Assembly: GCF_004118155.1 (NCBI RefSeq)
Contig: NZ_SAIQ01000003.1
Coordinates: forward strand, 496,001 to 560,000
DNA from: Edaphocola flava
GTDB lineage: Bacteria > Bacteroidota > Bacteroidia > Chitinophagales > Chitinophagaceae
Direction of reading: 5' to 3'
Length of the DNA: 64,000 nt
Shown: one piece after another, positions 43,460 through 52,855 of the stretch
Position numbering within the stretch: position 1 is the stretch's first letter
Layout of the letters: each line of letters opens with the position of its first letter
The notes under the pieces: model-generated
What the model saw: the letters and a program-made list of their open reading frames with translations, nothing else
Databases searched by the model: none
Told to the model about the DNA's origin: nothing
Position numbers and translations under genes: made by a program

Positions 43460-44137
43460 TTATTTCTTTTGCAGTAATGCGATATAATAGTTGCGGTGAA
43501 AAGGGTCTCCCATTTTATTGATCACCTCTTCTTCTCTAGTATGTATAGCATCAATGGTAAAGTCGGTCTGAGCCACCAGGTGTGTAAAGCGGGCTATGTC
43601 GTACTTGGTAAATCCGTATTGTGTAAAAGGCAATTGGTCCATTGCAAGGGCATCTACAAATGTAATGCAGCAATACCCATCCGGCCTTATGACACGGTAT
43701 ATATCCTGTAATAAAGCAATGGGTTCGTTCCAGAAATAAAGGGTATTTACCGTAAGCATACGGTCAAAAGAATCGTCTTCAAACGGAATCTTATATCCAT
43801 CGTAAAACAAGAACCGGCAACGCTCGCTGAGTCCTTCTTCTTCACTGTAGGCTATAGCTTCGGCCTGCATCAGCTCCGAACATTCCAGTCCGGTATACTG
43901 TGCATTAGGATCCATCTGCAACCATTCTTTCAGATGATGAGCATTGCCGTGACCCAGCTCCAGCAGGGCATCTCCCGGTTTGGAAGACAGTACTGCGATG
44001 CTTTCCCGTATCATGCCCAGGTTGGACTGATACATATTATCGGCCACTTCCTTACCGGTTGCTCCGGAAGGTTGCCGTAACTGTGCCGCCAGGGCTTCCA
44101 TCGAGCATTCCTGTTCGGGCATATAGGGTGTTTCCAT
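43460..44137 (-). CDS. SAM-dependent methyltransferase (class I)
   Basis: A 225-residue Rossmann-fold methyltransferase. Motif I is LLELGHGNAHH near residues 58-68, motif II ends at LFYDGYKIPFEDDSFDRM near 109 and the following strand is CCITFVDALA. A 50-residue helical N-terminal cap precedes motif I. The PFEDDSFDR pattern is that of the UbiE/ 'Methyltransf_11' branch. The substrate is unknown. It is followed by the small gene at 43196. Confidence 0.9.
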   Translation of the reverse strand: METPYMPEQECSMEALAAQLRQPSGATGKEVADNMYQSNLGMIRESIAVLSSKPGDALLELGHGNAHHLKEWLQMDPNAQYTGLECSELMQAEAIAYSEEEGLSERCRFLFYDGYKIPFEDDSFDRMLTVNTLYFWNEPIALLQDIYRVIRPDGYCCITFVDALAMDQLPFTQYGFTKYDIARFTHLVAQTDFTIDAIHTREEEVINKMGDPFHRNYYIALLQKK

Positions 44138-44246
44138 AGATCAATAATGTTTGCTCAGCGGCAGCAGCTCTTCGTAAATAATTTTCGGAACAGCCACCGT
44201 AATGGATTAACTACATATTTCATCACCGGATTCATTGCACACAAAG

Positions 44247-44456
44247 TTAAACAGTTTCTATTTTAAAACCAGCCATTTGTATGAGGTTGATGATATCTTC
44301 TTTACTCAGCTCTGTTTCAACGGTCAGGATTTTATCCGGATTATCCGTATCCACCGTCCAGGAATGAATGTCTTTTTCTGCGTCCAGCCTGGGTTGTACT
44401 TTAGCGACACAACCACCGCAATTAATATTTGTCTTGAATTTTAAGGTCTGTTCCAT
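44247..44456 (-). CDS. Heavy-metal-associated (HMA) domain protein, copper chaperone-like
   Basis: A 69-residue single HMA domain. The metal site is NINCGGC (Cys 14 and Cys 17), the usual CxxC of CopZ/Atx1 chaperones. The C-terminal FKIE helix-strand end is normal. It lies 49 bases after the copA-like gene and probably supplies Cu(I) to it. Confidence 0.9.
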   Translation of the reverse strand: MEQTLKFKTNINCGGCVAKVQPRLDAEKDIHSWTVDTDNPDKILTVETELSKEDIINLIQMAGFKIETV

Positions 44457-44505
44457 ATGTTTTTTGTTTAATGATAAATATACTGGTTTAAATATTGAGG
44501 ATACA

Positions 44506-46929
44506 CTATGCCTTTTTCCATTTCAGGCGCAAGCTGTTGCTCACTACACTTACACTGCTGAGCGCCATTGCTGCTCCGGCGATCATGGGATTGAGCAGGA
44601 AGCCGTTTATGGGATATAATATGCCGGCCGCAAGCGGAATACCGATTACATTATAAATAAAGGCCCAGAACAGATTCTGGCGAATGGTACGTACCGTATC
44701 TCGTGACAGGCGGATGGCATAAGGTATCTTATTCAGGTCTGCACTGATAATGGTCATCTTCGCTACATCCATGGCAATATCAGAACCCTTGCCCATAGCG
44801 ATGCTTACATCTGCCTGCGCCAGTGCTGCACTGTCATTGATCCCATCGCCCACCATGGCCACTACATGTCCTTGTGCCTGCAGTGCACGTACATAGGCGG
44901 CTTTCTCTTCCGGTAATACACCTGCCTTGACGGTTTCAATACCGACTTTATCGGCAATAGCCCTGGCAGCTGCGGGTTGGTCTCCGGTAAGCATATGCAC
45001 GCTGATACCCATGTCTGTAAAAGCCTTCACGGCTGTGGCAGAAGAGGGCTTTACCTGGTCTGCTATAGCCAGGATAGCCAGTGCCTGCTGCTCATCGGCA
45101 AACCAGATGAGGGTATACGATTGGGCCGACCAGCGATCTGCCAGTGATTGCAATTCGGGATTTATAGCAATATGATGTTCTTGCAGCAAAGTCTGGTTGC
45201 CGGTATAATAGGTTTTCCCTGCCCATTCGGCCTGTATGCCTTTCCCGGTAATACTGTTCACATGCATATCCAGTATGCGGTGTTCTTTTGTCTCCAGGAA
45301 GCGTACTACAGCTGCTGCCAGCGGGTGTTCAGATTGTCGTTCTATGCTATACAGCACGGAATGGTATAATTCATTACTTTCTAATCCCTGAGATTGCACT
45401 ACTGCTGGTTTCCCTTCTGTAATGGTACCAGTCTTATCCAGAATAATGGTATCTACTTTATGGGTCAGTTCCAGGCTCTCTGCATCTTTGATCAGGATAC
45501 CCTGTTCGGCGCCTTTGCCTACGCCCACCATAATGGCCGTTGGTGTAGCCAGGCCCAGCGCACAGGGACAGGCAATGACCAGCACGGTTACGAAGGCGAG
45601 CATACCATGAGTAAACCCTTCGGCCCCACCCCAGATCCACCATATCGCCAGGGCCAGTGTGGCAATAAGCATCACTACCGGTACAAATATGGCGGCAATA
45701 CGATCGACCAGTTTCTGTACCGGGGCTTTACTGCCCTGGGCTATTTGTACCATTTTAATGATCTGGGACAACATGGTGTCTGCGCCTACCTGATCGGCCC
45801 GGAAACGGAAGCTTCCTTTCTGGTTCAGGGTACCCGCAAAAACGGCATCATTCACGGCTTTAGCCACAGCTACCGGTTCTCCGCTCAACATGCTCTCATC
45901 TACATAAGATGCACCCTGGATCAGTGTTCCGTCTACAGCTATCTGCTCACCGGGACGCACCACGATGATGTCTCCTTTCTGTATCAATTCTATGCTGACT
46001 TCTGTTGTACTATCATCATCATTCAGGCGCATAACGGTTTTGGGTTGCAGCCCCATCAGCTTTTTAAGGGCTTGCGAAGTATTGCTTTTGGCGCGGGATT
46101 CCAACAGCTTGCCCAGCAGGATGAAGGCAATGACTACCGCAACCGATTCAAAATAGACGTGCGCATGAAGCCCCCTGCTATGCCAGTAGCCGGGAAATAA
46201 GGTATTAAATATGCTGAAAATATAGGCCACTCCCGTGCTTAATGCCACCAGGGTATCCATATTGGCGGTACGATTGCGGGCTTGCTTCCAGGCATTTACA
46301 AAAAAGTCTTTACCGAACCAGAGGATAACCGGTGTCGTTAATGCCCACATGATATAATTGGCATAAGGCATATCCATCCAAACCATACCGATCAGCATAA
46401 CTGGTGCGGAAAGGATAAGGGAACCGATGGCTCTTTGGCGCAGGGAGCGGTATTTCTCCATATGCATCTGTGCCAGGAGGTCCTGTTCTTCTTTGCGCTC
46501 TTCGACCAGCAGATCGAAGCCGGTTTGCTGTAATGCTTGTTTGAGTTGTTGCCCGTCGGTAATATTGGGCAGGAAGCTAACCGATAAAGTTTCTGTTGCA
46601 AAATTCACAGAAGCGGATACGACTCCGGGAGCATGCTCCAGTACGCTGGTCACACTGGCTGCGCAGGAAGCGCAACTCATATTCAGCACGGGATATTGTT
46701 TGCGTACGAGTGGTACACCATAGCCCAGTTCTTCTATTTTTTTAATGGCTTTAGGAAGGTCTTCCTGTAATTGGGAGGAGGAGATCAGCACCCGCTGATT
46801 ATTAAGCTCTACGGTATGCTGCTGCAGGCTGCCTATTGATTGCAATCCTTTATCGACAATCATGGCGCAGTGCTCACTTTCGACCCCTTCAAGGGGTATA
46901 TATATGCTATCAGTAGTATCTTTAGACAT
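44506..46929 (-). CDS. copA: Copper-translocating P1B-type ATPase
   Basis: An 807-residue ion pump. Two N-terminal HMA domains: the first is degenerate (GVESEHCAMIV, one Cys only) and the second has a full CASC site (NMSCASCAAS). Eight membrane segments follow, with the metal-channel motif CPCALGLATPTA. Catalytic motifs are complete: SGEPVAV, DKTGTITEG (phosphorylated Asp), SEHPLAAAV and MVGDGINDSAAL. The CPC motif and Asn/Tyr-rich final helices fit a Cu(I) exporter (copA). I chose ATG 46929; the longer frame begins with TTG. The HMA chaperone gene follows and an HMA-AraC regulator is upstream. Confidence 0.94.
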   Translation of the reverse strand: MSKDTTDSIYIPLEGVESEHCAMIVDKGLQSIGSLQQHTVELNNQRVLISSSQLQEDLPKAIKKIEELGYGVPLVRKQYPVLNMSCASCAASVTSVLEHAPGVVSASVNFATETLSVSFLPNITDGQQLKQALQQTGFDLLVEERKEEQDLLAQMHMEKYRSLRQRAIGSLILSAPVMLIGMVWMDMPYANYIMWALTTPVILWFGKDFFVNAWKQARNRTANMDTLVALSTGVAYIFSIFNTLFPGYWHSRGLHAHVYFESVAVVIAFILLGKLLESRAKSNTSQALKKLMGLQPKTVMRLNDDDSTTEVSIELIQKGDIIVVRPGEQIAVDGTLIQGASYVDESMLSGEPVAVAKAVNDAVFAGTLNQKGSFRFRADQVGADTMLSQIIKMVQIAQGSKAPVQKLVDRIAAIFVPVVMLIATLALAIWWIWGGAEGFTHGMLAFVTVLVIACPCALGLATPTAIMVGVGKGAEQGILIKDAESLELTHKVDTIILDKTGTITEGKPAVVQSQGLESNELYHSVLYSIERQSEHPLAAAVVRFLETKEHRILDMHVNSITGKGIQAEWAGKTYYTGNQTLLQEHHIAINPELQSLADRWSAQSYTLIWFADEQQALAILAIADQVKPSSATAVKAFTDMGISVHMLTGDQPAAARAIADKVGIETVKAGVLPEEKAAYVRALQAQGHVVAMVGDGINDSAALAQADVSIAMGKGSDIAMDVAKMTIISADLNKIPYAIRLSRDTVRTIRQNLFWAFIYNVIGIPLAAGILYPINGFLLNPMIAGAAMALSSVSVVSNSLRLKWKKA

Positions 46930-47028
46930 GATCGAACTTGTATTGGTTTTATTCCACAAAGTTCGACCATATCCAAAGCATGGTTGTTACATTATTTTGT
47001 AACTGTTTTATAAGATTCGGGCATCAGC

Positions 47029-48291
47029 CTATTTTACGGTAATTTTTTTACGCACTATACCTCTGTCGGTATCCAGTATCAGGATATATATTCCCGGAGC
47101 AATGCCCTCCAGGTTCAGGGATTGCTGCGCATTCCACTGTCTGTAGGTCATTTTACCACTGATATCGCTTAAGGCAATACGGGAAATTTTTACGGATGGG
47201 TCATACTTCAGGAACAGCTGAGTGGTAGCTGGAACAGGATATACTTTCAATCCGATCTGCTCTGCCAGCTCATTGATGCTGTTAGGTGGTACGGTTACGG
47301 TAATTGTTTGTGTTGCCGTATCGGCCTGATCGCAGAAAGAAGCGATAAGGGTAACGGTATAGGAACCGGAAGCAGTATAGGTATGAGATGGTGTCGGGCT
47401 GATCGAGCTTTGTCCGTCACCGAAACTCCAGTTGTACTGATCGGCATGCTGAGATGCATTGGTAAAGTCTACCACGTTATTGGTGATGCTGCTTGTAAAA
47501 TCTGCCGTAACTACCGGCAGGAATCGGTTCCAGTGATCAAGACTATCATAAGCGGTAGCTTCAGCGATTGTTTTAATAAGCGCAGTAGTGCCCGGATTCA
47601 GACCGGCAGTATAGGTGCTTTCCAGGGGGCTTTTTTCAAATAAAACGGAGTAGAACGCACATGCTGCAACGAAAGTACCTGCCATAGACGGATGGCTTTC
47701 ATCGGTATCATATAACTCTATACCGGGAGCGGATGTGCGTACACGGTGCCACACCATAGCCACTGGTGCAATAGCACTGCTGTTGAACTCAGCCATTTTG
47801 GAATAGCGCAGTTGCAGTAAGCTATCCATACCATCATAGGTACATACCGGCGGAAAAAATGCGCAGTTAGACGCATCACCGTTTTTGCGGCCCCAGGTTA
47901 CATAGAATATTGTTTTGGCACATGGGTTATTTTCATGAATGATGCTGTCCAGTGCATGTGCATATGGGTACACATCAGATGCGACCTGCGCATCCGGGAA
48001 GCTTGGCAGCTGACTTTGTTCCTGCAATACGACATAATCCCAGTTGCCCTGCTGTATTTTGCTCAGGGTTGTGGTATTGGTGGTATGCTGCTGGAAGGTG
48101 TAGCCACCGGGTGCAGACATATCATAAATAAGGGTATCGTGTGTACCATCTGCCAGTTGGGCTATCTGCGAGGGAAGGTTATTCACTGCGGTATAACTGT
48201 TACCGATAAACAGCACGCGTAAGGTTTTGGCCTGTACGACCAGACCGGAACATAAAAATGCGGCAATTAAGGAGATTTGTTTCATGGACAA
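47029..48291 (-). CDS. Secreted SGNH-like (DUF4886) protein with PKD and type IX sorting domains
   Basis: A 420-residue protein with signal peptide ending VVQA. Residues 25-260 look like the DUF4886/SGNH hydrolase fold: the start VLFIGNSYTAVNNLPSQ (block I, Ser near residue 32), WDYVVLQEQS, and the late DESHPSMAGT (block V, Asp-x-x-His). A PKD domain (about 265-340: NWSFGDGQSSISPTPSHTYT) is followed by a type IX C-terminal sorting domain (last 80 residues: KVYPVPATTQLFL, GIAPGIYILIL). It is thus a surface-exposed probable esterase or lipase. It lies between copA and its likely regulator, but has its own promoter. Confidence 0.88.
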   Translation of the reverse strand: MSMKQISLIAAFLCSGLVVQAKTLRVLFIGNSYTAVNNLPSQIAQLADGTHDTLIYDMSAPGGYTFQQHTTNTTTLSKIQQGNWDYVVLQEQSQLPSFPDAQVASDVYPYAHALDSIIHENNPCAKTIFYVTWGRKNGDASNCAFFPPVCTYDGMDSLLQLRYSKMAEFNSSAIAPVAMVWHRVRTSAPGIELYDTDESHPSMAGTFVAACAFYSVLFEKSPLESTYTAGLNPGTTALIKTIAEATAYDSLDHWNRFLPVVTADFTSSITNNVVDFTNASQHADQYNWSFGDGQSSISPTPSHTYTASGSYTVTLIASFCDQADTATQTITVTVPPNSINELAEQIGLKVYPVPATTQLFLKYDPSVKISRIALSDISGKMTYRQWNAQQSLNLEGIAPGIYILILDTDRGIVRKKITVK

Positions 48292-48323
48292 ATTGATTGG
48301 GTTAATATAGCTGAAATAGATAA

Positions 48324-48331
48324 CAAATATA
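48324..48331 (-). promoter_or_regulatory. Promoter -7 box of the SGNH-like gene
   Basis: Minus-strand TATATTTG (exact TAnnTTTG), 32 bases upstream of the start at 48291. Confidence 0.45.
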
Positions 48332-48366
48332 CCCTATTTAACGCAGATTTCCCAGCTGCGGCTGTG

Positions 48367-48930
48367 CTACCCTACTTTGTCCAGAGGTTTGCGCCTGTTG
48401 CCCTGCAAGGATTTGAAGTGACTGGGTGTCATGCCGGTTACCTTCTTAAACTGGCTGCTCAGGTATGCTACGCTGGAATAATTTAACTGCCAGGCGATTT
48501 CACTCAGACTCAGCTCATCATAGATCAGCAGCTCTTTCACTTTCTCTATTTTCTGGGCAATCAGGTATTTTTCGATAGTAATGCCCTCCACTTCGGAGAA
48601 AAGATTACTGATGCCGGCATAGTCCTGATGCAGTTCTGCGGACAGGTAATCAGAAAGATTGGTCTGTAAGGCTGCTCCGTTATGATGTACCAGGTCGATG
48701 ATCAGGTTCTTCACCTTTTCAATAACCCTGCTTTTCTTATCATCAATCAGTTCAAAACCCAGCTGCTCCAGTTCCTCTTTCAGTTTGTGTTTTTTATCTT
48801 CCAGCGGTTCTTCTATGGTAACTTCTCCCAGTTCCATATGGCTTACACTGAGTCCCAGCGAAGCCATAACATTGCCTACAACCATTTTGCAGCGGTTACA
48901 GACCATGTTCTTAATATATAATTTCGTCAT
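48367..48930 (-). CDS. AraC family regulator with N-terminal HMA-like metal site
   Basis: A 187-residue regulator. The first 70 residues are HMA-like and begin MTKLYIKNMVCNRCKM (Cys 11 and Cys 14), a potential metal-binding CxxC. The C-terminal 100 residues are the AraC double helix-turn-helix (LSLSEIAWQLNYSSVAYLSS, QFKKVTGMTPSHFKSL). This fusion is a recurring type near copper-resistance genes in Bacteroidota. It probably senses copper and controls copA and the chaperone (inference). The start is ATG 48930, where the HMA fold begins; the frame to 48990 adds unlikely residues. Confidence 0.9.
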   Translation of the reverse strand: MTKLYIKNMVCNRCKMVVGNVMASLGLSVSHMELGEVTIEEPLEDKKHKLKEELEQLGFELIDDKKSRVIEKVKNLIIDLVHHNGAALQTNLSDYLSAELHQDYAGISNLFSEVEGITIEKYLIAQKIEKVKELLIYDELSLSEIAWQLNYSSVAYLSSQFKKVTGMTPSHFKSLQGNRRKPLDKVG

Positions 48931-49015
48931 AAATCTAAAAAGCAGAAAATCAGCCCTAAAATTAGAACTGATTTCCTGCATTGTGGTCATAAGACCGTTA
49001 AAATACCTTAAAGGC

Positions 49016-50236
49016 TTATTTTTCCAGTACGCTTACCGGGCGGAACATACGGCCCCAGCGCATTCCTTTCTTATTATATACATTACCATCGCCATTACCA
49101 TAGCTGAGCCATACAAATGAGGCTTTGCCTACGATATGATCTTCCGGAACAAAACCCCAGAAACGGGAGTCGGCAGATCCGTGGCGGTTATCACCCATCA
49201 TCCAGTAGTAATCCATCTTAAAGGTATAAGAGGTGATCGGCTTACTGGCTATGAAGAACTGGTTATCCTTCTCTTCGAAAGTCGGGTTCTCTTCGTATAC
49301 ACGGATAATTCTTCTGTACAGGGCGATATTAGCCGGAGTCAGCTGTACGGTTGTCCCTTTGGCCGGGATGATAAAGCTTCCGTAATTGTCCTGGTTCCAT
49401 TTGAAATTGGCTGTATCAAACGGGAACGTCCACATATCTACAGGACCGGGATTGCCAGCAGCCAGCATCGAGTATGGTTTTACACTGGTTACACCATTTA
49501 CCTGTTTTACTTTTTCTGATGCGGCATATTCCATATCATAAACGGCTTCATGGTTAGGCGTATATCCTTTGAACACGATATAGTTTTCTTCCATAAAATC
49601 GGCAGATAACTGTGCGGTACCGGTAACCATGTAATCCATTTTCTGATGCGGATGGAATTCGCCTGGTTTATCATTTACGTATAAAATACCTTCTTTAATC
49701 TCGATCTTGTCTCCCGGAATACCTACACATCTTTTGATGTAGTTTTCCTTTTTATCGACCGGGCGGGTAATGATGGTACGGCTGTTCCATACCTGGTCTC
49801 TGCCCAGAACCCGTACATACTGGTAATAATCCTGTGCAGGATCTTCCAGTACCACAGTATCGTTATTAGGGAAGTTAAATACTACGATATCGTTACGTTT
49901 TACCTTACCAAAGCCAGGCAGACGGTGATACTTCCAGTGTACTGATTCAGAATAAGATTTGCCTCCGAAGATTGGCATAGTATTGTGTACCAGAGGTATA
50001 GAAAGCGGTGTGTTAGGCAAACGGGCACCATAGGCCATTTTGCTTACAAACAGGTAATCATTCACCTTAAGGGTACCTTCCATAGAGCCGGTAGGAATCG
50101 TATAGGCTTCGAAGAAGAACATACGGATAATGGTAGCGGCGATGATGGCAAACAGACCGGCATCAAGCCATTCGCGCCATACAGGCTTTTTAGGCTTATT
50201 CGGATCTCTATTTTTTTTCCAGAAAGCTAGTTTCAT
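49016..50236 (-). CDS. lepB: Signal peptidase I
   Basis: Inner-membrane serine protease that removes signal peptides. One membrane segment (about 24-42) is followed by the catalytic Ser in TIPTGSMEGTL (Ser 51) and the catalytic Lys in YIKRCVGIPGD (Lys 168); the C-terminal box DYYWMMGDNRHGSADSRFWG is intact. At 406 residues it is longer than E. coli LepB because of an insertion in the periplasmic domain (about 180-310), typical of Bacteroidota. Downstream of the envC-like gene on the same strand. Confidence 0.96.
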   Translation of the reverse strand: MKLAFWKKNRDPNKPKKPVWREWLDAGLFAIIAATIIRMFFFEAYTIPTGSMEGTLKVNDYLFVSKMAYGARLPNTPLSIPLVHNTMPIFGGKSYSESVHWKYHRLPGFGKVKRNDIVVFNFPNNDTVVLEDPAQDYYQYVRVLGRDQVWNSRTIITRPVDKKENYIKRCVGIPGDKIEIKEGILYVNDKPGEFHPHQKMDYMVTGTAQLSADFMEENYIVFKGYTPNHEAVYDMEYAASEKVKQVNGVTSVKPYSMLAAGNPGPVDMWTFPFDTANFKWNQDNYGSFIIPAKGTTVQLTPANIALYRRIIRVYEENPTFEEKDNQFFIASKPITSYTFKMDYYWMMGDNRHGSADSRFWGFVPEDHIVGKASFVWLSYGNGDGNVYNKKGMRWGRMFRPVSVLEK

Positions 50237-50289
50237 ATTGAGTTTAACGATGGGATTAGGATTTTATTTTATTATAGCAGTTAATTTAT

Positions 50290-52044
50290 TTATTTCGGCG
50301 CGATCCATCCTGTTGGGTTTACATTGGATATAGATCCGTTGTCACCCACTTTCCATACTTCAAAGTGTACCACATTATCGCCTTCATCATTTTTACCGGC
50401 GAAGCCTACCGTCTGGCGTGTGGTCAGTTTAGTACCAACACTCACAGTAGCACTCGACAGTTTACTGTATACCGTGTAATACTGTCCATGACTGACGAGG
50501 ACGGTAATACCCATACCTGGTACGGAGAAGATCTTGGTCACCACACCAGAGAAGACCACCTTCACCGGAGCACTTGCGCTGGTACCAATATCGATACCGG
50601 AGTTGCTGAGGGTAACGCTCTTCTCGATCGGATGCTGGTAGTTACCATATGGCGCCACGATCAGTCCGCGATCTACCGGCCATGGCAGTCCGCCTTTGTT
50701 TGCTGCAAAGTTATTGGAAAGGGCCTGTATATCCGGGGTCAGCAGGTTCTTATAAGAAGTGCTTTCCGGGTTGGTGCGCACGGTAGTTGGTGCCGATCCT
50801 GAAGACGATGACGGAGTGGTCGTCGCTTTGTTGATCGTTACTACTGTTCCGCCTGATTTGTATTGGGTAGCCTGGTCTGTTGCCTGCTGGCGTTGTTTAT
50901 CCAGGTCTTCTGCAATCTTCTTCTGGCGCACCAGTTCTTTCTGGCGCTCTTCTTCTTTCCTGCGGTCAATTTCTTTATTACGTTCTTCATTGCGTTTGCG
51001 CTGCTCCTCACGGGCTTTGGCATCGGCAATGCGTTTTTCTTCAGCAGCAGCCTCTTCCCTGCGCTTACGGGCGTCTTCAATATCTTTCAGGCGCTGACGC
51101 TCTGCATCTTCGGCAGCCTTCTTACGGGCAAGCTCAGCCTGTCTGGCCAGCTCTGATGCTTTACGCTGTTCTTCTTCGGCTGCTTTCAGTCGGTTGGCCT
51201 CATTCATGCGCTGAATATCTTCTGCTCTGCGGCGATTTTCTTCAGCAGCTTTGGCTCTGGCTTCTGCAAGTGCTTTCTGACGAGCCTCTTCCATAGCCTG
51301 GCGACGGGCTTCCTCGATTTCTTTCTGGATCTGTATCTTAATGGCAGTCTCCAGCTGGGCGGCGGCTTTTTTATTTTTCGCGATCTGAGATGACAGGTCA
51401 CTTACCTGCCCTTTCAGTACCTGTGCTACTTTCTGCGTTTCATTGGCATCGGCCTCAATGGCGGCTTTATGCACCTGCTCTGCAGAGAGCAACTCACTGC
51501 GTTCTGCTTTTTTATTATTCAGGTATCCGACTTTCTGCTTTAGGGTGCCTTGTATCTCCCTGATCTTATTAGCCTGAATGGTACGGTACTGGCGGTATTT
51601 TTTCATATACTCCATACGGCGCATCATATCATTGAATGTATTTGCCGAAAAGACAAACAGCATCATGTTCTGAGACTCCTGGTGTTTGTATGCATACCTT
51701 ACCGAACGGGCATAATCGGCCTGAAATTTGGCCAGTTGTGCATTCAGTACTTTAATATCCGTATTGGTTGTGCTAATGTCAGTAGAAATATTATTCAACT
51801 CCAGGCTGATGTTGTTGATCAGTTGCTGGCGCAGCTCCAGTTTATGGTTCAGGGCACGGAGTTCTGTGAGGGTCACATTCTGGCTTTCCTTGGCTTCGTT
51901 CAGCAATGCCTGTGCATTCCTGATCTCCTGGAGAATCGCCTCACGTCTTGACTGCAGGTCGGTTTTGGACACATTCTTCTGCGCCCATACCGGGGCACTT
52001 AATAATGTGATGAATATTAGGGTTCCTGCTATCTTATTCCGCAT
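50290..52044 (-). CDS. EnvC-like murein hydrolase activator with degenerate LytM domain
   Basis: A 584-residue periplasmic protein with signal peptide ending SAPVWAQ. A long coiled coil (about 25-250) precedes a charged Glu/Arg/Lys-rich helix (about 250-400), then a linker and a C-terminal M23/LytM domain (about 470-584). The metal ligands of an active M23 enzyme are missing: the first is Asn in NSGIDIG where HxxxD is expected, and the second motif reads VSHGQYYTVYSKL, while VHFEVWK has lost the first His of HLHFEV. This is the state of EnvC, which activates amidases at division. Start ATG 52044 is preferred, with its promoter just upstream. Confidence 0.9.
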   Translation of the reverse strand: MRNKIAGTLIFITLLSAPVWAQKNVSKTDLQSRREAILQEIRNAQALLNEAKESQNVTLTELRALNHKLELRQQLINNISLELNNISTDISTTNTDIKVLNAQLAKFQADYARSVRYAYKHQESQNMMLFVFSANTFNDMMRRMEYMKKYRQYRTIQANKIREIQGTLKQKVGYLNNKKAERSELLSAEQVHKAAIEADANETQKVAQVLKGQVSDLSSQIAKNKKAAAQLETAIKIQIQKEIEEARRQAMEEARQKALAEARAKAAEENRRRAEDIQRMNEANRLKAAEEEQRKASELARQAELARKKAAEDAERQRLKDIEDARKRREEAAAEEKRIADAKAREEQRKRNEERNKEIDRRKEEERQKELVRQKKIAEDLDKQRQQATDQATQYKSGGTVVTINKATTTPSSSSGSAPTTVRTNPESTSYKNLLTPDIQALSNNFAANKGGLPWPVDRGLIVAPYGNYQHPIEKSVTLSNSGIDIGTSASAPVKVVFSGVVTKIFSVPGMGITVLVSHGQYYTVYSKLSSATVSVGTKLTTRQTVGFAGKNDEGDNVVHFEVWKVGDNGSISNVNPTGWIAPK

Positions 52045-52077
52045 CAAAAATCTGGGTATATTTTTATGTGTAAGTGG

Positions 52078-52085
52078 CAAAAATA
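52078..52085 (-). promoter_or_regulatory. Promoter -7 box of the envC-like gene
   Basis: Minus-strand TATTTTTG (exact TAnnTTTG), 33 bases upstream of the chosen start at 52044. It argues against the longer frame to 52158. Confidence 0.45.
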
Positions 52086-52170
52086 GGTTTTTCAAGTGAT
52101 TAAAGCTACGGATAAAGTGTAAAATTGAAAAGTAAAAAGTTAAATAATACACTGACAAACAGACAGAAAA

Positions 52171-52196
52171 AAAGGCGAATGAAAATCATCCGCCTT
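52171..52196 (-). terminator. Terminator of the miaA-rsmG operon
   Basis: On the minus strand AAGGCG, mismatch, ATGA / TCAT, mismatch, CGCCTT (52172-52196) is followed by TTTTTTTCTG. It lies 32 bases past the rsmG stop. Confidence 0.75.
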
Positions 52197-52228
52197 ACAA
52201 TAATATCTGTATCAGTATTTTATCTGCT

Positions 52229-52855
52229 TTACTTTTTGCCTACCCAAACGACAAACTTCTCTTCAAAGCCCTCGCCCGGAAAAATATCTTCCATATCCCA
52301 TAATGACGGGCGCACATCACTCTCCACGATCTCCTGGTTCAGGTCTCCGCCTTTCAGGCAGATCAGTCCATTGGCCAGGTCGGTAGACTTGTTCTTTTTA
52401 ATAATAGGCTTGGCCCAGGACCAAAGATCTTTAAGGGGGGCCACAGCACGGGATACCGCAAAGTCAAAATCTTTCTGCGGAATATTTTCAATACGGGATT
52501 GCACGGCGGTTACATTTTTCAGCCCGATTTCTTCCGCGATGCCTTGTACTACTTTTATCTTTTTACCGATAGAATCTACCAGCAGAAATTCTACCTCAGG
52601 ATAAAATATAGCCAGGGGAATACCCGGAAAACCGCCACCGGTACCTATATCGACAATACGCATACCCGGATTGAAATGACATACGGTAGGGATCGCCAGC
52701 GAGTGTAATACGTGTTTGGTATATAACTGATCGATATCCTTACGGGAAATTACATTGATCTTCTCGTTCCATTCTTTGTACAGTCCTTCCAGTGCGGCAA
52801 ACTGTGCGATCTGCGCTGCTGAAAAATCATCGAAATATTTCTGAACTACTTCCAT
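52229..52855 (-). CDS. rsmG: 16S rRNA (guanine-527-N7)-methyltransferase
   Basis: SAM-dependent rRNA methyltransferase of 208 residues. Family motifs: YKEWNEKINVISRKD near 27-41, RIVDIGTGGGFPGIPLAI (SAM site) near 66-83, EFLLVDSIGKK and FAVSRAVAPL. The C-terminal Lys/Gly loop is normal. The start overlaps the end of the glycosyltransferase gene by ten bases, so they are coupled. Confidence 0.96.
   Translation of the reverse strand: MEVVQKYFDDFSAAQIAQFAALEGLYKEWNEKINVISRKDIDQLYTKHVLHSLAIPTVCHFNPGMRIVDIGTGGGFPGIPLAIFYPEVEFLLVDSIGKKIKVVQGIAEEIGLKNVTAVQSRIENIPQKDFDFAVSRAVAPLKDLWSWAKPIIKKNKSTDLANGLICLKGGDLNQEIVESDVRPSLWDMEDIFPGEGFEEKFVVWVGKK

Noticed and set aside
45394-46200. Long plus-strand frame opposite copA (268 codons)
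   Set aside because: It is antisense to a well-supported gene, is rich in His, Gln and Cys, and matches nothing.
50759-51296. Plus-strand frames opposite the EnvC-like coiled coil
   Set aside because: They are shadows of the repetitive Glu/Arg/Lys codons and have no start or family signal.
52045-52158. Longer N-terminus of the EnvC-like protein
   Set aside because: The signal peptide begins at the ATG at 52044 and a promoter box lies in the extension.
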